The notes beneath the pieces were generated by a model that saw only the letters and a list, made by a program, of their open reading frames with translations, had not been told where the DNA came from and searched no databases. From Aeromonas veronii (lineage in GTDB: Bacteria > Pseudomonadota > Gammaproteobacteria > Enterobacterales > Aeromonadaceae), in the NCBI RefSeq assembly GCF_040215105.1, contig NZ_CP157875.1, positions 3,745,001 through 3,809,000 on the forward strand: 64,000 nucleotides of DNA, given 5' to 3'. Positions 36,203 to 44,485 of the stretch are shown piece by piece; positions within the stretch are counted from its first letter, which is position 1, and every line of letters begins with the position of its first letter. A program made the position numbers and the translations under genes.

Positions 36203-36793
36203 CTAAATCCAGATCATCAGCACGCAGGCCGCCGTGGCGATCCCCATGCCAAGGTTGAAACAACGCCAGCCTTGGGCGGTGCGGATGAGGCGGCGTACCT
36301 GGGCGCCAAACAATACCCAGAAGGCACCGGTATAGAGGCCGGTCACGAAGAAGATGGCGAGCACCCAGCTGGCGGACGGCCAGTAGGCCTCTCCCGCCAG
36401 GGTGAAGCCGCTGATGGCGGAGAGCGCCATCATCCAGGCCTTGGGGTTGAGCAGTTGCAGCATGGCCCCCTGATGGGCCGGGATGAGCGGCCGGTTGCCT
36501 TCCGCCGGCCCGTTGGCGGTAGCCACCTTCCAGGCCAGCCAGAGCAGATAGGCCGAACCGACGACCTTCAACCCATCGTGCAATAGCGGCAGCTTCTCGA
36601 ACACCACACCGAGCCCCAGCGCCATGGCCAGGATCATCAGGTTGATGCCGCCGACCACTCCCACCAACAGGGGCAGGGAGCGGCGAAAACCCTGGGCGGC
36701 ACCGGCGCTGGTGAGCAGCATGTTGTTCGGCCCCGGGGTACCACAGGTGATCAGGGCAAAGCCCGCCAGGGGAAGCAACCAGTTCAGATCCAT
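36203..36793 (-). CDS. LysE/RhtB family amino-acid exporter
   Basis: Membrane protein of 196 residues with six helices and the family signature near the N-terminus, GFALITCGTPGPNNMLLTSAGAAQGFRRSLPLLVGV. It exports an amino acid or a related amine; the substrate cannot be told. GAGGTTGAG precedes the ATG. Related to the next gene on the same strand (36896-37492), with which it shares CGTPGPNN and the NPKAWMMAISAIS block; together with the divergent MocR regulator it forms an amine-export unit. It ends in a clear hairpin terminator. Confidence 0.88.
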   Translation of the reverse strand: MDLNWLLPLAGFALITCGTPGPNNMLLTSAGAAQGFRRSLPLLVGVVGGINLMILAMALGLGVVFEKLPLLHDGLKVVGSAYLLWLAWKVATANGPAEGNRPLIPAHQGAMLQLLNPKAWMMALSAISGFTLAGEAYWPSASWVLAIFFVTGLYTGAFWVLFGAQVRRLIRTAQGWRCFNLGMGIATAACVLMIWI

Positions 36794-36895
36794 CTCAACC
36801 TCGATGTGTTACGGCAAGCCTCTTAATATGCAGAGGCCGCCCCCCGACCACAAGCTCACCGATGCATTTTCTTCGCATAAAAAACCAAACAATCA

Positions 36896-37492
36896 TTAAT
36901 ACCAGAGCATCACCACACAGAGCGCCGTCAGGGCACCCAGGCTGCCGTTGAGGCGGCGCCAGCCCTTGTCAGAATTGATCCAGCGGCTGAGTTGATGGCC
37001 AAACAGCACCCAGGCGAAGCAAACCGGCAGTCCCGCCATGGGGAAGACCGACATGATGCCCCACAGGCTCGGCCAGTAATCACTGCCCGGCAGGCTGAAC
37101 AGGCTTATAGCGGAGATCCCCATCATCCAGGCCTTGGGATTGAGGAACTGAAAGCCGAGCCCTTCCAGCAGGGTCAGCGGCCGGGAGCGCCTGGCGGGAT
37201 CACCGGGAGCACCGGCGACGGCGATGCGCCAGGCGAGCCAGAGCAGATAGAGGCTGCCCAGCACCTGCAGGCTCATCTTGAGCAGGGGCCAGCGCTCGAA
37301 CAGCGGGTAGAAGCCAAGGGCCAGCACCAGTTGCAGCACCGGCTGGCCGATCACGACCCCGATCAGATGGGGCAGGGTGCGGCGCACGCCGAAGTTGGCT
37401 CCGGCCGCAGTCAGCATCAGGTTGTTGGGCCCCGGCGTACCACAGGTCAACAGGGCAAAGCCAAACAGGGTGGCATACCATTCAATGGTCAT
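36896..37492 (-). CDS. LysE/RhtB family amino-acid exporter
   Basis: Second paralogue, 198 residues, six helices, signature FALLTCGTPGPNNLMLTAAGANFGVRRTLPHLIGV and FLNPKAWMMGISAISLFSLPGSDYWPS. The start is set by AAGGAG eight bases before the ATG; the frame extends further up without similarity. It diverges from a MocR-type regulator whose binding palindrome lies just upstream. Amino acids or GABA-like compounds are the usual effectors of MocR proteins, which fits an exporter target. About 100 bases separate it from the next exporter downstream. Confidence 0.9.
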   Translation of the reverse strand: MTIEWYATLFGFALLTCGTPGPNNLMLTAAGANFGVRRTLPHLIGVVIGQPVLQLVLALGFYPLFERWPLLKMSLQVLGSLYLLWLAWRIAVAGAPGDPARRSRPLTLLEGLGFQFLNPKAWMMGISAISLFSLPGSDYWPSLWGIMSVFPMAGLPVCFAWVLFGHQLSRWINSDKGWRRLNGSLGALTALCVVMLWY

Positions 37493-37512
37493 TGTCTTCT
37501 CTCCTTGAACCA

Positions 37513-37530
37513 CATTGTATCGATACAATG
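37513..37530. promoter_or_regulatory. Palindrome between LysE and MocR genes
   Basis: CATTGTATCGATACAATG is a perfect 18-bp palindrome, and the symmetry extends two bases further on each side (37511-37532). A partial copy TGAGACAAT lies at 37572-37580, and ATGACAAT overlaps the regulator's start. MocR/GntR regulators bind such repeated half-sites. It is the likely operator for both genes. Confidence 0.7.
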
Positions 37531-37607
37531 TGTCATATAGCGTTGTGCGGTGGGTAACAATCACGCTATATTGAGACAATTCGCCGATCAATGGATTTAT
37601 TGTCACC

Positions 37608-38981
37608 ATGACAATCTGGACACCCCACCTCGACAGCTTCGAGGGCCCCCTCTATCTGAAACTGGTCAAGGCCATAGAGCAGGCCATTCACGACGGCACC
37701 CTGGCCCCCGAGACCCGACTGCCGACCCACAGGGCCCTGGCTGACCAGCTCGGGGTCACGGTCGGCACCATCACCCGTGCCTACTCGGAAGCCGAGCGCC
37801 GTGGCCTGCTGGCGGCCCGGGTCGGCCACGGCACCTGGGTCAGGGGGCTGGTGGATCCGGTCAACGAGTGGGTGATCCGCAACGAAGACAATCAGCGCAT
37901 CGAGCTGTGGCAGAATCTGCCGATCCCGCTGGACAGAGCCGCCATCATCAAGCCCATGCTGCTGGAGTTGGCGAACGGGGATCTCAACGCCCTGCTCGGC
38001 TATGACAAGGAGGCGGGTCGCCAGGAGCAGCGCCAGCTGTTCGTCGACTGGCTCACGGCCCTGGGAGTCCAGTGCCGGGAGGATCACCTGCTGTTCAGCC
38101 ACGGCGCCCAGCACGGCATCATGCTCTCCCTCATGGCCACAGGCTGCGTGGGGGAGACCATCTTGTGCGAGGGGCTCAGCTACCCGGGCATGCTGGGCAA
38201 TGCCCGCCAGTTGAAGAACCAGGTGGTGGGCCTGCCGCTCGACGAGGAGGGGCTGATCCCGGCCGCCCTCGACGCGGCCTGCCGCCAGCGCCGAGCCAAG
38301 TTGCTCTATCTCACCCCTACCCTGCAAAACCCCACCACGGCGGTGATGAGCCTGGCCAGGCGCGAGGCCATCGTCGCCATCGCCCGCCGCCACGATCTGC
38401 TGATCATCGAAGATGACGTCAACGGCCTGCTGCCGGAGACCAGCCTTCCGCCATTGGTCAATCTGGCGCCGGAGCGGGTCATCTACCTCGGCAGCCTGGC
38501 CAAGATCGCCTGCGGCGGCCTGCGGGTCGGCTTCGTACTGACGCCCCCTCCCCTTCGCAACGCCTTCGCCCAGGCCATGCGGTTGTCGAGCTGGATGGTG
38601 AGCCCGCTGCTCATCGAGCTCGCCTGCAAGCTGGTGAGCCAGCACCAGATCATGCCGCTGATCGAGCAGCAGAGACGGATCCTGGCGCGCCGGGGCGAGC
38701 TGCTTCGCCACCTGTTGCCGGGCGCCCGTTGGCATCCAGGCTCCATGCACGCCTGGCTGCCCCTGCCCGAGCCCTGGCGCAGCCAGGAGTTCGTGGAGGC
38801 CGCCAACGCCCTTGACGTCGGGGTTGCCAGCGGAGAGCACTTCGCCGCGGGCCAGTTTGCCGCGCCGCAAGGGGTACGCCTGAGCCTCAGCCAACCGGCC
38901 ACCGAGGCCCGCGTCGCCGAGGGTCTTGAGCGGCTGGCCGGTCTGCTGCGGGGCACGCCGCCGACCAATCCCCTGCTATAG
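37608..38981 (+). CDS. MocR-type regulator (GntR HTH fused to aminotransferase-like domain)
   Basis: Protein of 457 residues. Residues 1-75 are a GntR winged helix (GPLYLKLVKAIEQAIHDGTLAPETRLPTHRALADQLGVTVGTITRAYSEAERRGL), followed by a linker and a class I aminotransferase fold. The PLP lysine is in YLGSLAKIACGGLRVGF, and IIEDDVNG holds the Asp pairing with the cofactor ring nitrogen. Divergent from two LysE exporters, with a perfect palindrome between. It probably uses PLP to sense an amine or amino acid that the exporters remove. Confidence 0.92.
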   Translation: MTIWTPHLDSFEGPLYLKLVKAIEQAIHDGTLAPETRLPTHRALADQLGVTVGTITRAYSEAERRGLLAARVGHGTWVRGLVDPVNEWVIRNEDNQRIELWQNLPIPLDRAAIIKPMLLELANGDLNALLGYDKEAGRQEQRQLFVDWLTALGVQCREDHLLFSHGAQHGIMLSLMATGCVGETILCEGLSYPGMLGNARQLKNQVVGLPLDEEGLIPAALDAACRQRRAKLLYLTPTLQNPTTAVMSLARREAIVAIARRHDLLIIEDDVNGLLPETSLPPLVNLAPERVIYLGSLAKIACGGLRVGFVLTPPPLRNAFAQAMRLSSWMVSPLLIELACKLVSQHQIMPLIEQQRRILARRGELLRHLLPGARWHPGSMHAWLPLPEPWRSQEFVEAANALDVGVASGEHFAAGQFAAPQGVRLSLSQPATEARVAEGLERLAGLLRGTPPTNPLL

Positions 38982-39011
38982 TCAGTGGCCGTTTCAGCCC
39001 AAGGAGCACCC

Positions 39012-39476
39012 ATGTCCCCCTCCCGCACCACCTTGCTGCTCACCGCCCTGCTGCTGGGAGGCTGCGCCTCCCCGGCCCATCAACAGCTGAGCCGGGCCGT
39101 CACCGGCCTGGAAGGGGAACTGGAGCGGCTGGAAGAGGAGCTGGCGGCCATGAACGGGCTCCACTACCAGAAGGCCATCGACGCCCCTGCCGCCCTGCGG
39201 GACTACCTCAAGGCCCCCGCGGCCACGGCAGAGGGGCTGGTGCCTGCAGAGATCGCGCTGCAAGATGGTCCCCTGCTGCGCTACCGCTACCAGCTGCCGG
39301 CGAGCATGAAGGCGCTACCCACAGACAATCCCTGCCTGCGCTACGAGTTCGAACTGCGCCACCTCGGCCGCCTCGGTCAGCTCGATCTGCACTGGCAGCG
39401 GGAAGGCCATCAGGGCCAACGCCTCATCCAGCAGGCCGATTGCCCCTTCTCCGCCAAGGGGCCGGGGCTGCAATAA
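39012..39476 (+). CDS. Lipoprotein of unknown function
   Basis: Lipoprotein of 154 residues with a clear lipobox in LLLTALLLGGCAS (Cys after about 17 residues) and AAGGAG before the ATG. After the lipid anchor comes a coiled-coil-like helix (LEGELERLEEELAAMNGLHYQ), then a beta-rich C-terminal part with a Cys pair (NPCLRYEF; QQADCPF) that may be disulfide-linked. No family recognised. Monocistronic, with a strong terminator just downstream. Confidence 0.75.
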   Translation: MSPSRTTLLLTALLLGGCASPAHQQLSRAVTGLEGELERLEEELAAMNGLHYQKAIDAPAALRDYLKAPAATAEGLVPAEIALQDGPLLRYRYQLPASMKALPTDNPCLRYEFELRHLGRLGQLDLHWQREGHQGQRLIQQADCPFSAKGPGLQ

Positions 39477-39492
39477 ACCGCGCCCGATGCAA

Positions 39493-39531
39493 AGAGGGGT
39501 TGGCCCATGGCCAACCCCTCTCGTTTTATCA
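39493..39531. terminator. Intrinsic terminator after the lipoprotein gene
   Basis: A 13-bp stem AGAGGGGTTGGCC/GGCCAACCCCTCT with loop CAT, followed by CGTTTTA. It also faces the convergent NSS transporter gene. Confidence 0.85.
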
Positions 39532-39542
39532 CTCCCCGCTTG

Positions 39543-40856
39543 CTAGAGGATCCCTCGTACCAGGATGCCGGTGATGAGCAGCGGCGCCACCAGTCGCCAG
39601 CACCAGAGCAGGCAGGCCCGCAGCACGGGTGAGAGATCGGTGGGCAAGATGCTGTCCCCGAGGCGCCAGCCCAGCAGCAGGGTCAGCACCAGGCCGAACA
39701 GCGGCATCATCAGGTTGGAGGTGAGGTAGTCCAGCAGATCGAAGATGGTCTTGCCAAACAGGGTCAGCTCGCTCCAGGGGCCGAACGACAGGCTGACCGG
39801 AATACCGGATGCCATGATAAGCAGGGTCAGCACCCGGCAGGCGCCGCGCCGTGACCAGCCCCACTCCTCGGTGGTGAAGCGCACCAGGTGCTCCAGCATG
39901 GAGATGGAGGAGGAGAGCGCCGCCACCAGCAGCAGCAGGAAGAAGACCACCGCCAGCCCCTGGCCAAACGGCAGGTGGTTGAACACGGCGGGCATGGTCA
40001 TGAAGGTGAGGCCGGGGCCCGCGGTAGGGTCTATGCCGGTGGAAGCCAGCGCCGGGAAGATCATCAGCCCCGCCAGCACCGAGATGAGGCTCGCCAGGGT
40101 CACCACCCAGACGCCGGAACGCAGCACGCCGTCGCTATTGGGCAGATAGGCACCATAGGTGGTATGCACCCCCAGGCCGATGGAAAGGGAGAAGAAGGCG
40201 AGTCCCAGGGCATCCAGCACGCTCTGGCCGGTGAGCATGGAGAAGTCCGGCAGCAACAGCTGGCGCACCCCGGCCAGGGAGCCCGGCATGGAGAGGCCCA
40301 CCGCCACCAGCAGCAGCATCATGATGAAGAGCGCCGGCATCATCCAGCGCAGGGCCCGTTCCACCCCTTTCTGGATGCCCCCCTGCACGAACCACCAGGT
40401 GAGCCCGGCGAACACCAGATGGGTCAGCGCCGGCCACCAGGGGTGACTCACGTAACCGTTGAACAGGGCGGTCAGCGCAGACCCCTCGCTCAGGTTCAGC
40501 TTGCCCGCCACCGCCAGCGCCGCATAGCCCACGGTCCAGCCCCCCACCACGCTGTAGAAGCTGTAGATGAAGAAGCCGCACAGTATCCCCATGTAACCCA
40601 TCCAGCGCCATTTAGGCCCCATCAGCTTGTTGAAGGCGCCGAGTACCCCGCGCTGGCTGCGGCTGCCGAGCAGGGTCTCCCCCACCAGTACCGCCACCCC
40701 CAGGGTGAAGCTGAACAGCAGGAACACCAGCAGGAAGGCACCACCGCCGTTGGTGGCGGTCACATAGGGAAACTTCCAGATGGCACCAAGGCCGATGGCG
40801 GTGCCGGCCGCCGCCAGCACGTGCCCAAGACGGGAAGACCATTGAACCTGGCTCAT
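39543..40856 (-). CDS. Sodium-dependent NSS family transporter (first paralogue)
   Basis: Neurotransmitter:sodium symporter type protein of 437 residues with about eleven to twelve helices. The hallmark reads HVLAAAGTAIGLGAIWKFPYVTATNGGGAFLL (helix 1, sodium and substrate site); SLSIGLGVHTTYGAYLPNSDGV and TGIDPTAGPGLTFMTMPAVF are further family blocks. Bacterial relatives carry Trp, Tyr or other hydrophobic amino acids. AGGAGGTTGT precedes the ATG. It is the downstream member of a same-strand pair with a paralogue of identical length. A terminator-like hairpin sits in its leader. Confidence 0.9.
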   Translation of the reverse strand: MSQVQWSSRLGHVLAAAGTAIGLGAIWKFPYVTATNGGGAFLLVFLLFSFTLGVAVLVGETLLGSRSQRGVLGAFNKLMGPKWRWMGYMGILCGFFIYSFYSVVGGWTVGYAALAVAGKLNLSEGSALTALFNGYVSHPWWPALTHLVFAGLTWWFVQGGIQKGVERALRWMMPALFIMMLLLVAVGLSMPGSLAGVRQLLLPDFSMLTGQSVLDALGLAFFSLSIGLGVHTTYGAYLPNSDGVLRSGVWVVTLASLISVLAGLMIFPALASTGIDPTAGPGLTFMTMPAVFNHLPFGQGLAVVFFLLLLVAALSSSISMLEHLVRFTTEEWGWSRRGACRVLTLLIMASGIPVSLSFGPWSELTLFGKTIFDLLDYLTSNLMMPLFGLVLTLLLGWRLGDSILPTDLSPVLRACLLWCWRLVAPLLITGILVRGIL

Positions 40857-40914
40857 ACAACCTCCTGGCAAGACAACATTCGATACTCCATGGGTAGCCG
40901 CACGATGCGGGACA

Positions 40915-40941
40915 ACAAAAAGGCCGCCTCTGGCGACCTTT
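40915..40941 (-). terminator. Terminator-like hairpin in an NSS transporter leader
   Basis: On the minus strand AAAGGTCGCC and GGCGGCCTTTTT pair (one G-U) around AGA, followed by TTTTTG. It lies about 60 bases before the NSS start. It may be an attenuator or a plain terminator of the upstream gene. Confidence 0.5.
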
Positions 40942-41218
40942 GCAATGAACATTCAGACAAACTGCGCGTGCAAGGTCACCTCTCCGAAGAGTGGAAAAAT
41001 CGACCAAAGGGAAGATTGGAGGGTGACATCAAGGACAGGGCCTGCACGACGAAACGGAGCCACAGCCTAAACCATGGCAAGAGATGTTGACAGTTAATCC
41101 TCCATCCGAGCTCACAATACAGCCAATCAGACAATCAAAACAAAAAATATCAGAATAAAAAGTCACAAAATCAAAGCTTCATGGTGCTTTATATACAGTC
41201 AATTCTGTCGATAAAGAG

Positions 41219-41247
41219 ACCCCGGCACCGAGTGGTCACCGGGGAAT
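41219..41247 (-). terminator. Hairpin after the second NSS gene
   Basis: On the minus strand CCCCGG pairs with CCGGGG, with a partly paired interior, followed by TCTCTTTATC. It lies about 47 bases beyond the stop. Confidence 0.5.
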
Positions 41248-41293
41248 GACGGCTGGCCGAGGAGCACGATCTCCTGCTCCCCGGCCTGCGTCT

Positions 41294-42607
41294 TCAGATC
41301 AAGCCGCGTACCAGAATGCCGCCGATGAGCAGGGGGGCGACCCAGCGCCAGCAACCCATCACCAGCCGACGCCAGTGGGGAGCCAGCCCCTCGGGCAAGG
41401 CACGACGGCCCAGCTTCCAGCCGAGCAGCAGGGTGAGGGCCAGCCCGAACAGGGGCATCAGCAGGTTGGAGGTGACGAAGTCCAGCAGCTCGAAGATGTT
41501 CTTGCCAAACAGGGTGATGCTCGCCCAGGGGCCGAACGACAGGCTGACCGGGATCCCCCCCGCCATCACCACCCCAGTGATGAGGTTGCAGGACGCGCGG
41601 CGCGACCAGCCGAAGCTCTCCACCAGGAAGCACTGCAGGTGCTCCAGCAAGGAGATGGACGAGGAGAGCGCCGCCACCACCAGCAGGGCGAAGAAGATCA
41701 CCGCCAGCCCCTGGCCGAACGGCAGCTGCTGGAACACCGCCGGCATGGTCATGAAGGTGAGGCCGGGACCCGAGGCGGGATCGATGCCGGTCGCCGCCAG
41801 CACCGGGAAGATCATCAACCCCGCCAGCACGGCGATGAGGCTCGCCAAGAGCACCACCCAGAGGCTGGAGCGTCCCACCCCCTCGCTGCTCGGCAGGTAG
41901 GCGCCATAGGTCGTATGGATACCAAGGCCGATGGAGAGGGAGAAGAAGGCCAGTCCCAGGGCGTCCAGCACCCCGGACATGCCGAGCTTGCTGAAGTCCG
42001 GCATCAGGAAGTGGCGCACCCCTGCCATGGCGTTGGGCAGGCTCAGGCCGAAGGACACCAACAGCAGCATCATGATGAAGAGGGCCGGCATCATCCAGCG
42101 CAGGGTGCGCTCCACCCCTTTTTGCACGCCCCCCTGCACGAACCACCAGGTGAGGCCCGCGAACAGCAGGTGGGTCAGCACGGGCCAGAGGGGATCGCCG
42201 ACGTAGTCGTTGAAACGGGCGGTGAGGGCAGCGCCATCACCCTGTTGCAGATCCCCCGCCAGGGCCATGCCGGTGTAACCCAGGGTCCAGCCCCCCACCA
42301 CGCTGTAGAAGCAGTAGATGAGCAGGCTGCACAAGAGCCCCATGGCGCCGACCCAGCGCCAGCGCTTGCCCAGAAGCGTACCGAAAGCCCCCACGGCGCC
42401 GCGCCGGGTCAGGCTGCCGAGCAGGGTCTCCCCCATCAGCACCGCCACCCCCAGGGTGAAACTGAACACGAGAAACACCAGCAGGAAGGCGCCACCGCCG
42501 TTGGCGGCGGTGACATAGGGGAACTTCCAGATGGCGCCGAGACCGACCGCGGAACCCGCGGCGGCCAGAATATAACCGAGCCGGGATGACCATTGGGACT
42601 GCTTCAT
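41294..42607 (-). CDS. Sodium-dependent NSS family transporter (second paralogue)
   Basis: Paralogue of the neighbouring transporter, also exactly 437 residues and alignable along its whole length. It carries the same blocks (YILAAAGSAVGLGAIWKFPYVTAANGGGAFLL; SIGLGIHTTYGAYLPSSEGV; TGIDPASGPGLTFMTMPAVF). The two differ most in the loop after helix 3 and near residues 140-160, which may reflect different substrates. GAGTTC lies before the ATG (weak). Upstream is a roughly 210-base region with the terminator of the oxygenase gene. Tandem duplication with divergence is the obvious origin. Confidence 0.9.
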   Translation of the reverse strand: MKQSQWSSRLGYILAAAGSAVGLGAIWKFPYVTAANGGGAFLLVFLVFSFTLGVAVLMGETLLGSLTRRGAVGAFGTLLGKRWRWVGAMGLLCSLLIYCFYSVVGGWTLGYTGMALAGDLQQGDGAALTARFNDYVGDPLWPVLTHLLFAGLTWWFVQGGVQKGVERTLRWMMPALFIMMLLLVSFGLSLPNAMAGVRHFLMPDFSKLGMSGVLDALGLAFFSLSIGLGIHTTYGAYLPSSEGVGRSSLWVVLLASLIAVLAGLMIFPVLAATGIDPASGPGLTFMTMPAVFQQLPFGQGLAVIFFALLVVAALSSSISLLEHLQCFLVESFGWSRRASCNLITGVVMAGGIPVSLSFGPWASITLFGKNIFELLDFVTSNLLMPLFGLALTLLLGWKLGRRALPEGLAPHWRRLVMGCWRWVAPLLIGGILVRGLI

Positions 42608-42765
42608 AAGAACTCCAATCTAAGGGCCCGCCAGTTGGACCCCTCATGGCGCACAGATTACGCCGCCCCCCTCGCAATCACTCGTCGTATCTCTGGCTTA
42701 AAACCGACTTATTAGCAGCAATGACTAATAATCTTCGGTTTAGCATCCATTCGTGCCATAAAACA

Positions 42766-42798
42766 AAAACCGGAGCCTGTTTGCTCCGGTTTTGCATT
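42766..42798. terminator. Intrinsic terminator after the 2OG oxygenase gene
   Basis: 11-bp stem AAAACCGGAGC/GCTCCGGTTTT with a 6-base loop, giving a T-run on either strand. It lies about 20 bases beyond the oxygenase stop. Confidence 0.85.
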
Positions 42799-42817
42799 CT
42801 CTGGGAACGGCGCGGGA

Positions 42818-43657
42818 CTAGATGACCCCCAGCTCCCGCAGCCGCTCCATCAGGTAACTGTGGGCGGTGTGGCGTTCGGAGAGCACCACGTCCGGGCGCG
42901 GGTGCAGGAACAGCGGCAAGGAGATGCGGGATTTGCTGACGCTGCCACCGGTCGGGTTGATCACCCGATGGGTGGTGGAGGGGTAGTAGCCGTGGGAGGC
43001 CTCCTGCAGCATGTCACCGATGTTGATGATCAGGGTGCCAAAGTCGCAGGGCACGTCCATCCACTCCCCATCGGAGCCCTTCACCTGCAGGCCCGGCTCG
43101 TTGGACGCGGGCAGTATGGTGAGCAGGTTGATGTCCTCGTGGGCGGCGGCGCGGATGGCCCCCGGCGCCTCGGTGCCGTCGAACGGCGGATAGTGCAGCA
43201 CCCGCAGCAGGGTCTTGTGGCTCTCTTCGATCATGGAGGAGAGGGGGGCGCTGTAGTGGGCGGCGATATCCGCCGGGGTGTACTGCTCCACCCAGCCCAG
43301 CAGCTCGGCGGCCAGGTTGTTGGCGAGGGCGTAGTACTCCATCGCCTGATCCTTCAACTCTGCCGGCATCTGGCCCCAGGGATAGAGGTGGAAGTACTCT
43401 TTGATGTCCTTCTGGCTGTTGCCCTTGGCCACCTCGGAGACGGAGGGCGGGAAGTAGCCGTCCTGGGTCTCGCGGTTGAACAGGAAGTCGTGCTTCTGCT
43501 CGCTCATGAAGAAGCGATACCAGTTGTCATAGATGGACTGCACCAGCTCCTTGGGGATGGGGTGGTTGGTCAGCACCCCGAAGCCGGTGGTACGCAGGGA
43601 TTCGGTGAAACGCTCGGCCGCATCGGGGGAACGGTAATCAACGGTCAGGACTTTCAT
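42818..43657 (-). CDS. 2-oxoglutarate/Fe(II)-dependent oxygenase, isopenicillin N synthase-like
   Basis: Protein of 279 residues. The Fe(II) triad is His173-x-Asp175 (AAHEDINLLT) and His230 (STTHRVIN), and the 2-oxoglutarate-binding RxS is Arg244/Ser246 in SRISLPLFL. The N-terminal part matches the DIOX_N type (LRTTGFGVLTNHPIP). Bacterial relatives hydroxylate small molecules or make ethylene; the substrate here is unknown. It begins with MKVLTVDY, and the upstream gap holds no operon partner. It ends in a strong terminator. Confidence 0.88.
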   Translation of the reverse strand: MKVLTVDYRSPDAAERFTESLRTTGFGVLTNHPIPKELVQSIYDNWYRFFMSEQKHDFLFNRETQDGYFPPSVSEVAKGNSQKDIKEYFHLYPWGQMPAELKDQAMEYYALANNLAAELLGWVEQYTPADIAAHYSAPLSSMIEESHKTLLRVLHYPPFDGTEAPGAIRAAAHEDINLLTILPASNEPGLQVKGSDGEWMDVPCDFGTLIINIGDMLQEASHGYYPSTTHRVINPTGGSVSKSRISLPLFLHPRPDVVLSERHTAHSYLMERLRELGVI

Positions 43658-43863
43658 TATTTTTGTTACGCGCCAGTTAAAAGTAGGCGCAGTTTACCCT
43701 GCCTCCCCCGGCAAGGAAAGGTTGCCCGACATGGGTTGATAACAGACTGAAAATACTGACAAAAATATCATGACATCCAGGCTTGCCCGGGATGATGACG
43801 GCCCCTTGTCCCGCTCAGGCTTCCTCTCTAGAATGCCTGCACTTTTACATTCGGAGCCCTGCC

Positions 43864-44427
43864 ATGTCCCCAAGGATGTTGTTGCCAATCCTGACCCTGC
43901 TGCTCGCCGGTTGCAGTTCGTTCTCAGAAGAGGAGTGCCGTGCCATGAGCTGGTACAACCAGGGCTATCAGGATGGCACCGAGGGCAAGACCCGGGCGGC
44001 CAGCGCCGGCTACAGCAAGACCTGCGGGGAGTATGGCCTCAAGGTGGACGAGGCGGAATGGCTGCGGGGCTACACCAAGGGGCTGGAGCTCTACTGCATC
44101 CCCGAACTTGCCTACAGCAAGGGCAAGGAGGGGAACGAGTACCTGGGCGTCTGCCCCAACGATACGACCTTCCTCACCCAGTTCGAACGGGGTCGCAAGG
44201 AGTTCCTGCTGGCCGAGCGCCTCGGCGATCTGCAGCAGGAGCTGGAGCGCACCGAGCGAAATATCTACCAGCTGGATCAGCAGATCCGCGCCGAGAACGA
44301 CGCCAAGCAGCGGGACTACTATCGTGCCCAGCGCGAGCGGGCCATCCGCCACTACGAGGGAGTGCGACGGGAGTACAACCGTATCCGCTTCCCGGATCGG
44401 GTGATCCAGTTCTCCTTCGGCAGTTGA
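43864..44427 (+). CDS. DUF2799 lipoprotein
   Basis: Lipoprotein of 187 residues with lipobox LTLLLAGCSS and GGAG before the ATG. The DUF2799 part (WYNQGYQDGTEGKTRAASAGYSKTCGEYGLKVDEAEWLRGYTKGLELYC) is full-length. A helical coiled-coil C-terminus follows (LQQELERTERNIYQLDQQIRAENDAKQRDYYRAQRERAIRHYEGV). Its location is the inner face of the outer membrane or the periplasm; the function is unknown. The Cys in SKTCGEYG, LYCIPEL and GVCPND are probably disulfide-linked. Confidence 0.88.
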   Translation: MSPRMLLPILTLLLAGCSSFSEEECRAMSWYNQGYQDGTEGKTRAASAGYSKTCGEYGLKVDEAEWLRGYTKGLELYCIPELAYSKGKEGNEYLGVCPNDTTFLTQFERGRKEFLLAERLGDLQQELERTERNIYQLDQQIRAENDAKQRDYYRAQRERAIRHYEGVRREYNRIRFPDRVIQFSFGS

Positions 44428-44485
44428 TCCCCTCGGAGCCCCGCCATCCGGCGGGACTCACCCCCTGTTCAGGGCAAAATCCCGC

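Larger units (their letters stand above)
40857..41293. other. Leader region between the two NSS transporters
   Basis: 437 bases with no supported gene. On the minus strand it holds a terminator-like hairpin for the upstream paralogue (41219-41247) and a second hairpin with T-run (40915-40941) only about 60 bases before the next start. The rest shows no tRNA-like or T-box element that I recognise. Confidence 0.45.

Noticed and set aside
40857..41293. A tryptophan-type leader peptide or T-box before the NSS transporter
   Set aside because: Short frames exist, but none has a run of Trp codons with a ribosome site, and no T-box motif is seen.
44437..44460. Hairpin between the DUF2799 gene and the HAD gene
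   Set aside because: Stem is good but lacks a T-run; kept out of the terminator list.
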